From Blastococcus sp. CPCC 205250 (GTDB lineage: Bacteria > Actinomycetota > Actinomycetes > Mycobacteriales > Geodermatophilaceae), in NCBI RefSeq assembly GCF_019799925.1, contig NZ_JABGCG010000002.1, positions 1 to 64,000 of the forward strand: a stretch of 64,000 nt of DNA, given 5' to 3'. Positions 8,443 through 18,989 of the stretch are shown one piece after another. The notes beneath the pieces are model-generated. The model did no database searches and was not told the DNA's origin. It worked only from the letters and a program-made list of their open reading frames with translations. Positions within the stretch are counted from its first letter, which is position 1; every line of letters begins with the position of its first letter. Made by a program: the position numbers and the translations under genes.

Positions 8443-9321
8443 TCAATGACCGAGTGCCGCGCGGATCGCCGCGACGACCGCCTCGGGACGGCCGAGGACG
8501 TCGGCCGAGGAGAACCGCAGGACCGTCCAGCCCGCGAGGACGAGTCCGTTCTGCCGGCGGAGGTCGTTGACGAACACCCGCCGCTCGCGGTGCACCTCGC
8601 CGTCGAACTCGACGAGCAGCCGCTGGTCCGGCCACGCCATGTCGGCCTCCCCGAGGAACCGGCCCGAGGCATCCCGGACGACGTGCTGGAGGTCCGGGCC
8701 CGGCACTCCCCGCTCGTGCAACAGCCAGCGCAGCACCGACTCCATCGGTGACCCCGCCCGTCGATCGGCGACCGGGAGGACCCGACGGGCCGTGCGAACA
8801 CCTCGGGTGCCGGGCGCGCCGACCAGCATCCGCTCGCACCAGGCGACCGGGTAGCCGCGAGCCAGCATCTGGTCGGTCACGGCGAGCAGCGCGGCGGGCG
8901 GGAGGCACGCCGCCAGGTCGAGCCATGTCCGCCCCGGCGACGTGCAGGGGAAACCGCCGCGACGGAACACCTGCGCAGGAGGGACCAGGGACACGTGGAC
9001 CCGCCGGTCGGCGCGGTGGCGGATCCGTGTGGGCGGCGGCACCGTGAGGTGGATCCGGTCGTCCGGGCGCTGCAGCGGGATCTCGAGACCCCAGAGGTCC
9101 GCCGCCGTCCGGTGGCTCAGCACCGCCCCCGCCGGCGCGCCGAGCAGCACCGCGGCGACGCGCTGACGGACGTCGCCGGTCCCGCCCCGCGGCAGGTACG
9201 TGTCGCGGGAGGTCCTGACCACGTCCCGGTGACGGAGGTGCCAATCCGTGACGCCCGAGCGTCGGGCCAGCTGCCGGGTGGTGGGTCGGTCGATCCGGGA
9301 GGGGACGGGAGGGGTCGGCAC
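8443..9321 (-). CDS. DUF559/VSR-like endonuclease-fold protein with AbiEi-type N-terminal region
   Basis: A 292-aa protein if started at GTG 9321; no good Shine-Dalgarno decides the start. Residues about 10-45 form a winged-helix-like segment (RQLARRSGVTDWHLRHRDVV followed by RDTYLPRG), as in AbiEi-family antitoxin-domain proteins. The C-terminal part (about 190-290) matches the DUF559/VSR fold: SPMESVLR (Glu194), EADMAW (Asp227), LLVEFDGEVH (Glu238, Asp240) and LAGWTVLRFSSADV. Putative acidic catalytic residues are therefore present. The gene sits between purC and purS, interrupting a purine gene cluster, and is flanked on both sides by related palindromes (A and B). Nuclease activity is inferred; no toxin partner is adjacent. 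Confidence 0.7.
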   Translation of the reverse strand: MPTPPVPSRIDRPTTRQLARRSGVTDWHLRHRDVVRTSRDTYLPRGGTGDVRQRVAAVLLGAPAGAVLSHRTAADLWGLEIPLQRPDDRIHLTVPPPTRIRHRADRRVHVSLVPPAQVFRRGGFPCTSPGRTWLDLAACLPPAALLAVTDQMLARGYPVAWCERMLVGAPGTRGVRTARRVLPVADRRAGSPMESVLRWLLHERGVPGPDLQHVVRDASGRFLGEADMAWPDQRLLVEFDGEVHRERRVFVNDLRRQNGLVLAGWTVLRFSSADVLGRPEAVVAAIRAALGH

Positions 9322-9375
9322 GCGGTGAGGGTGGAGCAGGAGCGCATGCCGTCGCTGCCGTCGTCCACAGGGCCT

Positions 9376-9436
9376 GCCGAGTCCTGCACACTCGTGGTGA
9401 TCGGCGGCCGATGGCCACGAGTGTGCAGGACTCGGC
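9376..9436. repeat. Palindromic repeat element B
   Basis: A 29-bp arm (9376-9404) pairs with 9408-9436 around a 3-nt loop, with two mismatches. The core is TGCACACTCGTGG / CCACGAGTGTGCA. It lies 55 bp upstream of the DUF559 gene and 50 bp beyond the purC stop. The same TGCACACTCGT core recurs in element C at 62573. Confidence 0.85.
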
Positions 9437-9485
9437 GCGTTCCCCGCCCGGGAGGCGCCGCGGCCGCACATCACCGGCGGAACGC

Positions 9486-10349
9486 TCAGGCGAACGGGCG
9501 GCCGGTGAGCTTCTCGTAGGCGGTCACGTAGCGCTCGCGGGTGGCCTCGACGACGTCGGCCGGCAGCTCCGGCGGCGGCGAGACGCGGTCCCAGCCCGAC
9601 GACGTGAGCCAGTCGCGCACGAACTGCTTGTCGTAGGAGGGCTGCGCCGCACCCGGCGACCAGGTGATCTCCGGCCAGAAGCGCGACGAGTCGGGCGTGA
9701 GCACCTCGTCCCCGAGCGTCAACCCGCCCTCGGCCGAGAGCCCGAACTCGAACTTCGTGTCGGCCAGCACGATGCCCGCCTCGAGCGCGATCTCCGCGCC
9801 CCGCGCGTACAGCGCCAGGGTGAGCTCCCGCAGCTCCTCGGCCCGCGCGGCGCCCACCAGCCCGACGACGGCGGCGAAGTCGATCGCCTCGTCGTGCTCG
9901 CCGACCTCGGCCTTGGTGGAGGGCGTGAACACCGGCGAGGGCAGCCGCGAGCCCTCGACCAGTCCCGCGGGCAGCGGGACGTCGCGGATCGAGCCGGTCC
10001 GCTGGTACTCCACCGTCCCGGAGCCGGACAGGTAGCCGCGGGCCACGCACTCCACCGGGAGCATGGAGAGCCGCCGCACGAGCATCCCCCGGCCGGCCGC
10101 CTCGGCGGGCACGTCCGTGGCCGACAGCAGGTGGTGCCCGGCGCCGAACGAGTCCAGCACCGGGGTCAGCTGCTCGAACCACCACACGCTCAGCGCGGTC
10201 AGCACCCGCCCCTTGTCCGGGATCGGCGTGGGCAGCACGTGGTCGTAGGCGGAGATCCGGTCCGACGCCACGAGCAGCAACTGGTCGGAACCCGCGTCAT
10301 AGACCTCGCGCACCTTGCCCCGGGCGACGAGCGGCAGGTCCAGGGTCAC
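9486..10349 (-). CDS. purC: Phosphoribosylaminoimidazole-succinocarboxamide synthase
   Basis: A 287-aa SAICAR synthetase joining CAIR and aspartate with ATP. Family motifs are VARGKVREVYD, LLLVASDRISAYDHVLPTPI, VECVARGYLSGSG, VFTPSTKAEVGEHDE and LADTKFEFGL. The start is GTG in the overlap with the purB stop (GTGA), so purB and purC are translationally coupled. It is followed by repeat element B and then the DUF559 gene in the same orientation. Confidence 0.96.
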   Translation of the reverse strand: MTLDLPLVARGKVREVYDAGSDQLLLVASDRISAYDHVLPTPIPDKGRVLTALSVWWFEQLTPVLDSFGAGHHLLSATDVPAEAAGRGMLVRRLSMLPVECVARGYLSGSGTVEYQRTGSIRDVPLPAGLVEGSRLPSPVFTPSTKAEVGEHDEAIDFAAVVGLVGAARAEELRELTLALYARGAEIALEAGIVLADTKFEFGLSAEGGLTLGDEVLTPDSSRFWPEITWSPGAAQPSYDKQFVRDWLTSSGWDRVSPPPELPADVVEATRERYVTAYEKLTGRPFA

Positions 10350-11653
10350 GACAGCGCGGCGACGCGGTCGAACAGCGGACCCAGCTGCTCGACGTACCGC
10401 TCCGGCCGGCAGATCTCGTCCAGCCGGGCCTCGTCGAGGGTCACCCCGGCCGCGCCGGCGCGGGCGCGCAGGGTGTCCCGGAACGGCGTGCCGGTGTTCC
10501 AGGTCTCCATCGCCGCGCCCTGCACCAGCGCGTAGGCGTCCTCGCGGGAGAGCCCGCTCTCGACGACCTCGAGCAGCACCGACGACGTGTAGATCAGCCC
10601 GCCGGTCAGGTCGAGGTTGGCCCGCATCCGGTCCGCGTCGACGACCAGGTTCTCCACCAGCCCGGTGGTGAGGTGCAGCAGGTAGTCGGTGGTGATCGCC
10701 GCGTCGGGGAGGAAGACCCGTTCGGTCGAGGAGTGCGAGATGTCCCGCTCGTGCCACAGCGGGATGCCCTCCATCACCGGGACGACGGCGGCGCGGACGA
10801 CCCGCGCGAGACCCGCGATCCGCTCCGACCGGATGGGGTTCTTCTTGTGCGGCATCGCGCTGGAGCCCTTCTGGCCCGAGCCGAAGGCCTCCGACAGCTC
10901 CCGCACCTCGGTGCGCTGGCCGTGCCGGACCTCGAGCGCGACGGTCTCGCAGACCGTGGCGATGATCGCCAGCGCAGCCACCCACTCGCTGATCGAGTCG
11001 CGCAGCACCACCTGGGTCGAGGCGTCGGCCGCCTGCAGCCCCAGCGCCTCGGCGACCGTGCCCTCGACCGCGGGGTCGATCAGCGAGTACGTGCCGACCG
11101 CGCCGGAGATCGCCACGACGCCGACCCGCTCGCGCGCGGCCCGCAGCCGGTCCCGGGAGCGCGCCGCGGCGAAGGCGATGTCGGCCACCCGGTGACCCCA
11201 CACGACGGGCTCGGCGTGCACGCCGTGGGTGCGGCCTACCTTGATCGTGGCCCGGTGGGCCAACGCGTGGTCGCGGAGGGCGGCCACGAGCCGGTCCATG
11301 CGGGCCAGCAGCAGGTCGGTGGCCTCGGTGAGCTGTACCGCCAGCGCGGTGTCCAGCAGGTCCGACGACGTCATGCCGTGGTGCACGTAGGCCGCGGCCG
11401 ACCGCGGCTCGGTGTTGTCGGCCCAGGCGGAGAGGAACGCGATGACGTCGTGCTGGGTCGTCTCCTCGATCTCGGCGACCCGCTCCGGCGTCGGCGGCGG
11501 CGCGTTGCGCACCGGATCGACGACGTCGGCCGGGACGCGACCGGCGGCCGCGTGGGCCTCGAGCACCAGCGTCTCCACCCGGCACCAGAGCTCGTACTTG
11601 TGCTCGTCGCTCCAGACCCGGCCCATCTCGGGCAGCGTGTAGCGGTCGATCAT
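10346..11653 (-). CDS. purB: Adenylosuccinate lyase
   Basis: A 435-aa fumarase/aspartase-superfamily enzyme that acts twice in purine synthesis, on SAICAR and on adenylosuccinate. It contains the signature GSSAMPHKKNPIRSE, the VGRTHGVHAEPVVWGH segment with the catalytic His and HHGMTSSDLLDTALA. Start is ATG at 11653. It heads the purB-purC unit and diverges from the AI-2E-type permease. Confidence 0.96.
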   Translation of the reverse strand: MIDRYTLPEMGRVWSDEHKYELWCRVETLVLEAHAAAGRVPADVVDPVRNAPPPTPERVAEIEETTQHDVIAFLSAWADNTEPRSAAAYVHHGMTSSDLLDTALAVQLTEATDLLLARMDRLVAALRDHALAHRATIKVGRTHGVHAEPVVWGHRVADIAFAAARSRDRLRAARERVGVVAISGAVGTYSLIDPAVEGTVAEALGLQAADASTQVVLRDSISEWVAALAIIATVCETVALEVRHGQRTEVRELSEAFGSGQKGSSAMPHKKNPIRSERIAGLARVVRAAVVPVMEGIPLWHERDISHSSTERVFLPDAAITTDYLLHLTTGLVENLVVDADRMRANLDLTGGLIYTSSVLLEVVESGLSREDAYALVQGAAMETWNTGTPFRDTLRARAGAAGVTLDEARLDEICRPERYVEQLGPLFDRVAALS

Positions 11654-11756
11654 GCGGGTACCCGGGCGTTCCGGTCAGCTCGTCGCAGCACAACACCAGT
11701 CTCCCGCAGCGCTAGCGTGATCATGGACGCCCCCTACCAGCCGCCGGGAGAACTCG

Positions 11757-13169
11757 ATGCTGCGACGTGCCACCGAGCTCGTCGGCCGGGCCCGCGAGCG
11801 GATCCGCGCCGCCGCCGAGGCCGACCCCCACGGCTGGCACGGCCGGGACGAGGACCGCTCGATCCTCGTGTACGAGGACGAGGAGGAGCACGCCCCCGAC
11901 GGGGGCCTGGACTCCGCGCCGGACGGCGTCCCCACCGGCGCGTCCCGTCCCCCGCTGGGCAGTCCGGAGCCCGGTGCCCCCGACCTGGACGGCGCCGTCG
12001 GCCCCGGCGGGGTGAGCGGCCCGCCGACGGGCGGCTCCTCGCGCCGCCGTGCCGCGCGGCGCCCGATCGGCGACGACAGCGTGCCCAGTGCGCTGCGTAC
12101 GGCGGCGGCGTGGTCGTGGCGGCTGATCGTGGTGCTGGTCGGCCTGTACGTGCTGATCTCGGCTGCGGCCTACGTCGCGGTCGTCGTCGTCCCGGTCATC
12201 GTGGCGCTGCTCCTGGCGGCGCTGCTCCAGCCCGGTGCCGCCTCCCTGGTGCGGCACGGCTGGCCACGGTCGCTGGGCGCCTTCGCCATGCTGCTGGTCG
12301 GCCTCGGCGTCGTCGCCGGGATCATCACGCTGGTCGTGGAGCGGTTCATCGACGGCTTCGCGGACCTCTCCACGCAGGTCACCGCGGGCCTCGAGAAGGT
12401 CCGCGACTACATCGTCGACACCTTCCCGGTGACCGAGCGGCAGCTGGACCAGGCGCTGGACCAGGCCCGGGACTTCTTCGCCGGCAACCAGGAGCAGATC
12501 GCCTCCGGGGCCATCGACACGGCGGCGACGGTCGGCGAGGTCTTCACCGGCATCGTCCTCGCGCTGTTCACGCTCTTCTTCTTCCTCAAGGACGGCCGCT
12601 CCATCTGGCTGTGGCTGGTCGGGCTGCTCCCCGCCGACGCCCGCGCGTACACCGACGAGGCCGCCCGCCGGGCCTGGCGCACGCTGATCTCCTACGTCCG
12701 CGCCACCGTCGTCGTCGCCCTGGTCGATGCGGTCGGCATCGGCATCGGCCTGGCGGTGCTGCAGGTGCCGCTGGTGATCCCGCTGGCGGCGCTGGTGTTC
12801 CTGGGCGCGTTCATCCCGATCATCGGCTCGTTCCTGGCCGGCTCGGTGGCCGTGCTGGTCGCGCTGGTCGCGGTCGGCCCGATCAAGGCGCTCATCGCGC
12901 TGGCGATCGTCGTGCTCGTGATGCAGCTCGAGGGACACGTCCTGCAGCCGTTGCTGCTGGGCCGGGCCGTGCACGTGCACCCGCTGGCCGTCGTCCTCGC
13001 CATCGCGGCGGGCCTGCTCATCGCCGGCATCTTCGGGGCGCTGATCTCCGTGCCGGTGGTGGCCTGCGCGAACGTCGCCGGCACCTACCTGGCCCGCCGG
13101 CACGACGGCCCGCGTCCGCCCGAGCCGCGACCGGAGCGGGCGCGACCGGCGGTCGGCGTCCGCGGCTGA
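11757..13169 (+). CDS. AI-2E family transporter (PerM/TqsA-like permease)
   Basis: A 470-aa membrane protein. The first ~110 residues are an acidic, proline-rich cytoplasmic extension. They are followed by a pair of helices (SWRLIVVLVGLYVLISAAAYVAV region), a long soluble segment (about 200-270), and the conserved C-terminal bundle with TLFFFLKDGRSIW, GAFIPIIGSFLAGSVAVLVALV and PLLLGRAVHVHPLAVVL. The family includes putative autoinducer exporters and ion/proton exchangers; the substrate here is unknown. GGGAG lies 6 nt before ATG. A TAGCGT hexamer at about 11713 could be the -10 box. Confidence 0.85.
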   Translation: MLRRATELVGRARERIRAAAEADPHGWHGRDEDRSILVYEDEEEHAPDGGLDSAPDGVPTGASRPPLGSPEPGAPDLDGAVGPGGVSGPPTGGSSRRRAARRPIGDDSVPSALRTAAAWSWRLIVVLVGLYVLISAAAYVAVVVVPVIVALLLAALLQPGAASLVRHGWPRSLGAFAMLLVGLGVVAGIITLVVERFIDGFADLSTQVTAGLEKVRDYIVDTFPVTERQLDQALDQARDFFAGNQEQIASGAIDTAATVGEVFTGIVLALFTLFFFLKDGRSIWLWLVGLLPADARAYTDEAARRAWRTLISYVRATVVVALVDAVGIGIGLAVLQVPLVIPLAALVFLGAFIPIIGSFLAGSVAVLVALVAVGPIKALIALAIVVLVMQLEGHVLQPLLLGRAVHVHPLAVVLAIAAGLLIAGIFGALISVPVVACANVAGTYLARRHDGPRPPEPRPERARPAVGVRG

Positions 13170-13182
13170 GCCGCGGGGCCGG

Positions 13183-14454
13183 CTACGGCAGCGTGATCCG
13201 GCCCTCGACGGCGGCCAGCGCGATGTCGCTGCGCCAGTGCGCGCCGGCCAGCCGCACCCCGGCGACCCGCTCGTAGGCGGTCTGCCGGGCCGCGGCGAGG
13301 TCGGTGCCGGTCGCGGTCACGGCGAGCACCCGGCCGCCGGCCGACCGCACGGTCCCCCCGGCGTCGACCGCGGTGCCGGCGTGCAGCACGCCCTCGCCGT
13401 CGGCACCGGTGATCGCGTCGCCCGTGCGCGGCCGCTCCGGATAGCCCTCGGCGGCGACGACGACGGTCACCGCGGCGCCGGACCGCCACCGCAGCGGCGG
13501 CACGTCGGCGAGAGTGCCGGTGGACGCGGCGTGCAGCAGCCCGCCCAGCGGCGTCTCCAGCAGCGGCAGCACGACCTGCGTCTCGGGGTCGCCGAAGCGG
13601 GCGTTGAACTCGACCACCCGCACGCCGCGCGAGGTCAGCGCCAGGCCCGCGTAGAGCAGCCCGGAGAAGGGCTCGCCGCGGCGCGCCATCTCGTCCACGG
13701 TCGGCTGCAGCACCGTGGCCAGCACCTCGTCGACCAGGCCGGACGGCGCCCACGGCAGCGGGGCGTACGCACCCATGCCCCCGGTGTTGGGGCCGGCGTC
13801 GCCGTCGTCGCGGCGCTTGTGGTCCTGCGCGGGCAGCAGTGGCAGCACCGTCGTCCCGTCGGTGACGGCGAACAGCGACACCTCCGGGCCGTCGAGGTAC
13901 TCCTCGACGAGCACCGCGCCCCCCGTCTCCAGCACCGCGCGGCCGTGGGCCAGCGCGGCCTCCCGGTCGGCGGTGACGACGACGCCCTTGCCGGCGGCCA
14001 GGCCGTCGTCCTTGACCACGTACGGGGCCCCGGGCGCCAGCGCCGCCGCCTCGTCCAGGGCGGTCTCCAGCTCCGCCGGGCCGCCGACCGGCCAGGCCCG
14101 GGCGGTCGGCACGCCGGCCGCGGCCATGACGTGCTTGGCGAAGGACTTGCTGCCCTCGATCTGCGCCGCCTGGGCGGAGGGGCCGAAGCAGGCGATGCCG
14201 GCCTCGCGGACGGCGTCCGCGGCACCGGCGACCAGCGGCACCTCCGGGCCGATCACCACGAGGTCGGCACCCCACCCGGTGGCCAGCGCGGCCACGGCGA
14301 CGGGGTCGGCGGCGTCGACCGCCGCGGGCTCGGCGACGGTCCGCGTGCCGGCGTTGCCCGGCGCGCAGGCCAGCGCGGTCACCGCGGGGTCGGACTGCAG
14401 AGCCACGCACAGGGCGTGCTCCCGGGCACCGGAGCCGATCACGAGCACGCGCAC
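13183..14454 (-). CDS. purD: Phosphoribosylamine-glycine ligase
   Basis: A 423-aa GAR synthetase of the ATP-grasp superfamily. It opens with [19 protein letters not shown] and has the ATP-grasp loop [31 protein letters not shown], and [20 protein letters not shown] for metal/ATP binding. The start is GTG at 14454. It is convergent with the permease (13-bp gap), with 89 bp before the rsgA end, so it may have its own promoter. Confidence 0.96.
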   Translation of the reverse strand: MRVLVIGSGAREHALCVALQSDPAVTALACAPGNAGTRTVAEPAAVDAADPVAVAALATGWGADLVVIGPEVPLVAGAADAVREAGIACFGPSAQAAQIEGSKSFAKHVMAAAGVPTARAWPVGGPAELETALDEAAALAPGAPYVVKDDGLAAGKGVVVTADREAALAHGRAVLETGGAVLVEEYLDGPEVSLFAVTDGTTVLPLLPAQDHKRRDDGDAGPNTGGMGAYAPLPWAPSGLVDEVLATVLQPTVDEMARRGEPFSGLLYAGLALTSRGVRVVEFNARFGDPETQVVLPLLETPLGGLLHAASTGTLADVPPLRWRSGAAVTVVVAAEGYPERPRTGDAITGADGEGVLHAGTAVDAGGTVRSAGGRVLAVTATGTDLAAARQTAYERVAGVRLAGAHWRSDIALAAVEGRITLP

Positions 14455-14543
14455 GGACGGCGACCCTACCGACGGCGCCGATCGGGGAGCCCGGCCGGCC
14501 GTCCCCGGTACCCGCCGGCTCCTGACGGGAGCGGGTGGCCGGC

Positions 14544-15578
14544 TCAGCGCTGCCGGTTCGGCTGGGCGCGGTAGGCGCGGAACTTCGCGCGGACCCGGGC
14601 GTGCTCGGTCGCGCGGGCGCGGGCGTCGGAGCGCAGGACCTGGCGGTGCGCCTCGGCCTGCAGCTTGCGCCAGCCGAGCAGCCGGCCGGCGTCGAGCCGG
14701 CCGTCGGCGATGGCGGCCTGCACGGCGCACCCCGGTTCGGTGCGGTGCTCGCAGTCGCGGAAGCGGCAGGCCGGCGCGAGCTCGGCCACGTCGGCGTAGG
14801 CGGTGTCGATGCCCTCGTCGTCGGGCAGCGCGAGCTCGCGCATGCCCGGGGTGTCGACGAGCAGCCCGCCACCGGGCAGCCGGTGCAGCTCGCGCGCGGT
14901 GGTCGTGTGCCGCCCGCGGCCGTCGGCCTCCCGCACCTCGCCGGTCGCCACCTGGGTGCTGCCGAGCAGGGCGTTGACCAGGCTGGACTTGCCCACGCCG
15001 GAGGGCCCGACGAGGGCTCCGGTCCGCCCGGGGCCCAGCAGCTCGCGCAGCCGGTCGACCCCCTCGCCGGTCACCGCGCTGACCGCCAGGACGTCGACCC
15101 CGGGCACGGCACCCGCGACCTCCGCGACGGCGGCGGCGACGTCGTCGCACAGGTCGGCCTTGGTGAGGACGACGACCGGCGCCGCGCCGCTGCTCCAGGC
15201 GACCGTGAGGTAGCGCTCGATCCGTCGCAGCCGAGCCGGTCCGCCGAGCGCGTCGACGACCAGCACCGTGTCGAGGTCGGCCGCGACGACCTGCGCCGCG
15301 GAGGTGCGGCCGGCGGCGGTGCGTACGAACGCCGTCCGCCGGGGCAGCAGCGCGACCGCCAGCTCGCCGCGCAGGGCGACCCAGTCACCGACCGCGGGGC
15401 CGGTGTCCTCGTACAGCGCGGGCGAGGGGTGCACCCGCCGTTCGCCGTCGGCGGCGAGCACGGTCAGCAGGCCGCGGTCGACCCGGCCGACGCGGGCGGG
15501 TTCGGTGCCGGGAGGCAGGTCGGAGGTGCGCTCGGCCGCCCACCCGAGGGCGGCGAGGTCGGAGTCGGGGAGGATCAC
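14544..15578 (-). CDS. rsgA: Ribosome small-subunit-dependent GTPase A
   Basis: A 344-aa circularly permuted GTPase that aids late 30S maturation. It has an OB-fold N-terminal region, then G4 ([11 protein letters not shown]) before G1 ([18 protein letters not shown]), G2/G3 region [11 protein letters not shown] and DTPGMREL, and a zinc-binding C-terminal knuckle ([15 protein letters not shown]). The GTG start at 15578 is the best in-frame choice, but its Shine-Dalgarno is distant. Located beside purD in the same orientation. Confidence 0.93.
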   Translation of the reverse strand: MILPDSDLAALGWAAERTSDLPPGTEPARVGRVDRGLLTVLAADGERRVHPSPALYEDTGPAVGDWVALRGELAVALLPRRTAFVRTAAGRTSAAQVVAADLDTVLVVDALGGPARLRRIERYLTVAWSSGAAPVVVLTKADLCDDVAAAVAEVAGAVPGVDVLAVSAVTGEGVDRLRELLGPGRTGALVGPSGVGKSSLVNALLGSTQVATGEVREADGRGRHTTTARELHRLPGGGLLVDTPGMRELALPDDEGIDTAYADVAELAPACRFRDCEHRTEPGCAVQAAIADGRLDAGRLLGWRKLQAEAHRQVLRSDARARATEHARVRAKFRAYRAQPNRQR

Positions 15579-15864
15579 GGCAGCGATGGTGGAGCTCCCC
15601 GGGGCGCGCTGTCTCCCGGATTTCCGCCGCGCAGGGGTCAAGCTGCCCGCCCGCGCGGCCGACACAGGGGTATGCCCACGCCTCGGCCCGCACGCGCCGG
15701 CGCACGCCCCGGAGCCGCCGCGGCACGCCGCGATACGCACCCACCCGCGACTTCCGTCACAGGTGTCCCAGGAGTGGGTCCGTGACCTGCGCGTCCGCCG
15801 AATGGTGCGGGAAACGCCGCACGGCGTTCGCCACCCCGTCACCTCGCTGGGGTGTGCTTGGGAC

Positions 15865-16896
15865 ATGCACGCGATCGTGTCGCAGGCAATCGGTCCTGTG
15901 ACCCGCTTCCCCCGTCCCGTGATCGTCGGCCACCGCGGCGCCCCGGCCTACCGGCCGGAGCACACCGCCGCGAGCTACGAGCTGGCGATCGACCTCGGTG
16001 CCGACCTGATCGAGCCCGACGTCGTCGTGAGCCGTGACGGCGCCCTGGTCGTGCGGCACGAGAACGAGCTCTCCCGGACCACGGACATCTCCGTGCGGCC
16101 CGAGTTCGCCGACCGCCGCACCACCCGCCTGGTGGGCGACAAGGAGCGGACCGGCTGGTTCGCCGAGGACCTCACCCTCGCTGAGCTCCGCACGCTGCGG
16201 GCGATGGAGCGCATGCCGGACATGCGCCCGCTCAACACCGCCTACGACCGCCGGTTCGGGATCCTCACGCTCGCCGAGGTGGTCGAGATCGCCCGCCGCC
16301 GGTCGACGCCGGCGCGACCGATCCGCGTGCTCGCCGAGCTCAAGAAGCCCACCTGGTCGGCCGAGCAGGGCCTGCCGATGAACGAGCTGGTCGCCGCGGA
16401 GCTGCGCCGGCTGGACGCCGTCTCCCCCGACGGCACGGTGGTCGTGCAGACCTTCGACGCCGAGGGCCTGCGGGAGCTGCGCTCGATGCTGGGCGACGAC
16501 GGCCCGACCATGCTCCAGCTCGTCGACGACGCCCCCGAGGACGACCAGCTGCTCACCAACGCCGGGCTGCGCGGCATCTCCACCTACGCCCAGGGCATCG
16601 CGCCCAGCCGGCACCGCATCCTGCCCCGCGACACCGGGGGCTACCTGACCGGCGTCACCGACCTGGTCGCCCGCGCGCACCAGGCCGGCCTGGCGGTCGT
16701 GCCGTGGACGCTGCGCGCGGAGAACCTCTTCCTCCCGCGGCACCTGCAACGTGGCAGCGACCCGGCCGCGGTGGGGGACGCCGCCGGCGAGGCCCGCCTG
16801 CTGCTCGGGCTCGGCGTCGACGGCCTGATCACCGACTCGCCCGAGGTCGCCGTCGCCGTCCGCGAGGAGTTCGCCCCCGTCCGCGCCGCCGCCTGA
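15865..16896 (+). CDS. Glycerophosphodiester phosphodiesterase
   Basis: A 343-aa GDPD-family TIM barrel hydrolysing glycerophosphodiesters to glycerol-3-phosphate and alcohols. Catalytic signatures are VIVGHRGAPAYRPEHTAASY and the metal ligands in ADLIEPDVVVSRDGALVVRHE; LAELKKP carries a further acidic ligand, and DGLITDSPEVA ends the barrel. There is no clear signal peptide. The ATG at 15865 has only a weak GGGA upstream; GTG codons a little further in are alternatives. It converges on purA across a short terminator. Confidence 0.88.
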   Translation: MHAIVSQAIGPVTRFPRPVIVGHRGAPAYRPEHTAASYELAIDLGADLIEPDVVVSRDGALVVRHENELSRTTDISVRPEFADRRTTRLVGDKERTGWFAEDLTLAELRTLRAMERMPDMRPLNTAYDRRFGILTLAEVVEIARRRSTPARPIRVLAELKKPTWSAEQGLPMNELVAAELRRLDAVSPDGTVVVQTFDAEGLRELRSMLGDDGPTMLQLVDDAPEDDQLLTNAGLRGISTYAQGIAPSRHRILPRDTGGYLTGVTDLVARAHQAGLAVVPWTLRAENLFLPRHLQRGSDPAAVGDAAGEARLLLGLGVDGLITDSPEVAVAVREEFAPVRAAA

Positions 16897-16897
16897 C

Positions 16898-16914
16898 GGC
16901 CCCCCACGGGGGCC
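16898..16914. terminator. Short stem-loop after the GDPD gene
   Basis: GGCCCCC (16898-16904) pairs with GGGGGCC (16908-16914) across a 3-nt loop, immediately after the stop codon and before the convergent purA end at 16945. No U-tract is seen. Confidence 0.45.
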
Positions 16915-16944
16915 CGCCGCGAGCGGTGGCGGGGAGGGGGTCCG

Positions 16945-18240
<1,296 letters not shown>

Positions 18241-18317
18241 TCAGTTCCCCTCACAACTCGGTACCGGCGAGAACCGGCCGGCCCGTGATGGGCCACAGCA
18301 GGTGGCAGGGTAATCGC

Positions 18318-18935
18318 ATGCCCGAGCTCGACGTGGACCTGCGCGGCCTCGCCCCCGACGAGGCGCCCTCCCGGGACGCCGTGGCCGGGGCCGTGGCGGG
18401 GCCGTCGGTGCTCGTCAGGGGGCCGGTACCGGCGCTGGCCGGCGTGCTCGCGGCGCTCAACCGCGCCTCCCGCACCGCGGACGTCGTCGTCTCCTGGGAG
18501 CCCGCCGACGACAAGCTCTCCCGCGGGCTGGCGCGCGACCTGGGCATCGGCGGCGGTCCCGAGCGCGAGATGTCGCTGGTCCGCGACGACCACGGCGGCG
18601 TCCTGCTGCACTCGGGCCGGGTCGAGCCGGCCGACGACGGCCGCCGGGCGCTGCTGTCCCGGCGGCTGGGCGCCCAGGCCCACCACGACGACGCCAAGGT
18701 CGCCGACGGGATGATCAGCCGCATCACCGCGCGCCCCGACTGGCGGGCGGTGGACACCCTGCGCGTCGTGGTGACCGTCGCGCCGATGCGCCCGCCCCGG
18801 CTGTCCAGCGGCCGTTCCCTGCAGATCGCCTGCGACCCCGCCCGGGTGACCCGCGACGGCGTCGTCCACCCGCGTCCGGTGAGCCGGTGGACCTGGTACG
18901 CCGACGACCGCGTGCGGTGGCGCCTGCAGCCCTGA
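18318..18935 (+). CDS. Conserved hypothetical protein divergent from purA
   Basis: A 205-aa soluble protein without recognisable motifs, signal peptide or membrane helix. The N-terminal half contains a hydrophobic VSVLVRGPVPALAGVLAALN-like stretch and the DVVVSWEPADDKLSRGL segment; the C-terminal half is strand-rich (TLRVVVTVAPM, RWTWYADDRVRWRLQ). Position and size resemble the uncharacterised protein beside purA in mycobacteria, but the homology is not certain from reading alone. ATG at 18318 is preferred; ATG 18285 is in frame but would overlap the purA promoter region. Confidence 0.6.
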   Translation: MPELDVDLRGLAPDEAPSRDAVAGAVAGPSVLVRGPVPALAGVLAALNRASRTADVVVSWEPADDKLSRGLARDLGIGGGPEREMSLVRDDHGGVLLHSGRVEPADDGRRALLSRRLGAQAHHDDAKVADGMISRITARPDWRAVDTLRVVVTVAPMRPPRLSSGRSLQIACDPARVTRDGVVHPRPVSRWTWYADDRVRWRLQP

Positions 18936-18989
18936 GGAGGCCGACGGCCCCCCGCCCGGCGCGGGCCCCTGCGTCGCTCCCGGCCGGGT

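Noticed and set aside
8443..9321. A type IV toxin-antitoxin system (AbiEi-like N-terminus)
   Set aside because: No AbiEii-like nucleotidyltransferase toxin gene is adjacent at this locus or at 40847, and the C-terminal half fits a VSR/DUF559 nuclease fold instead.
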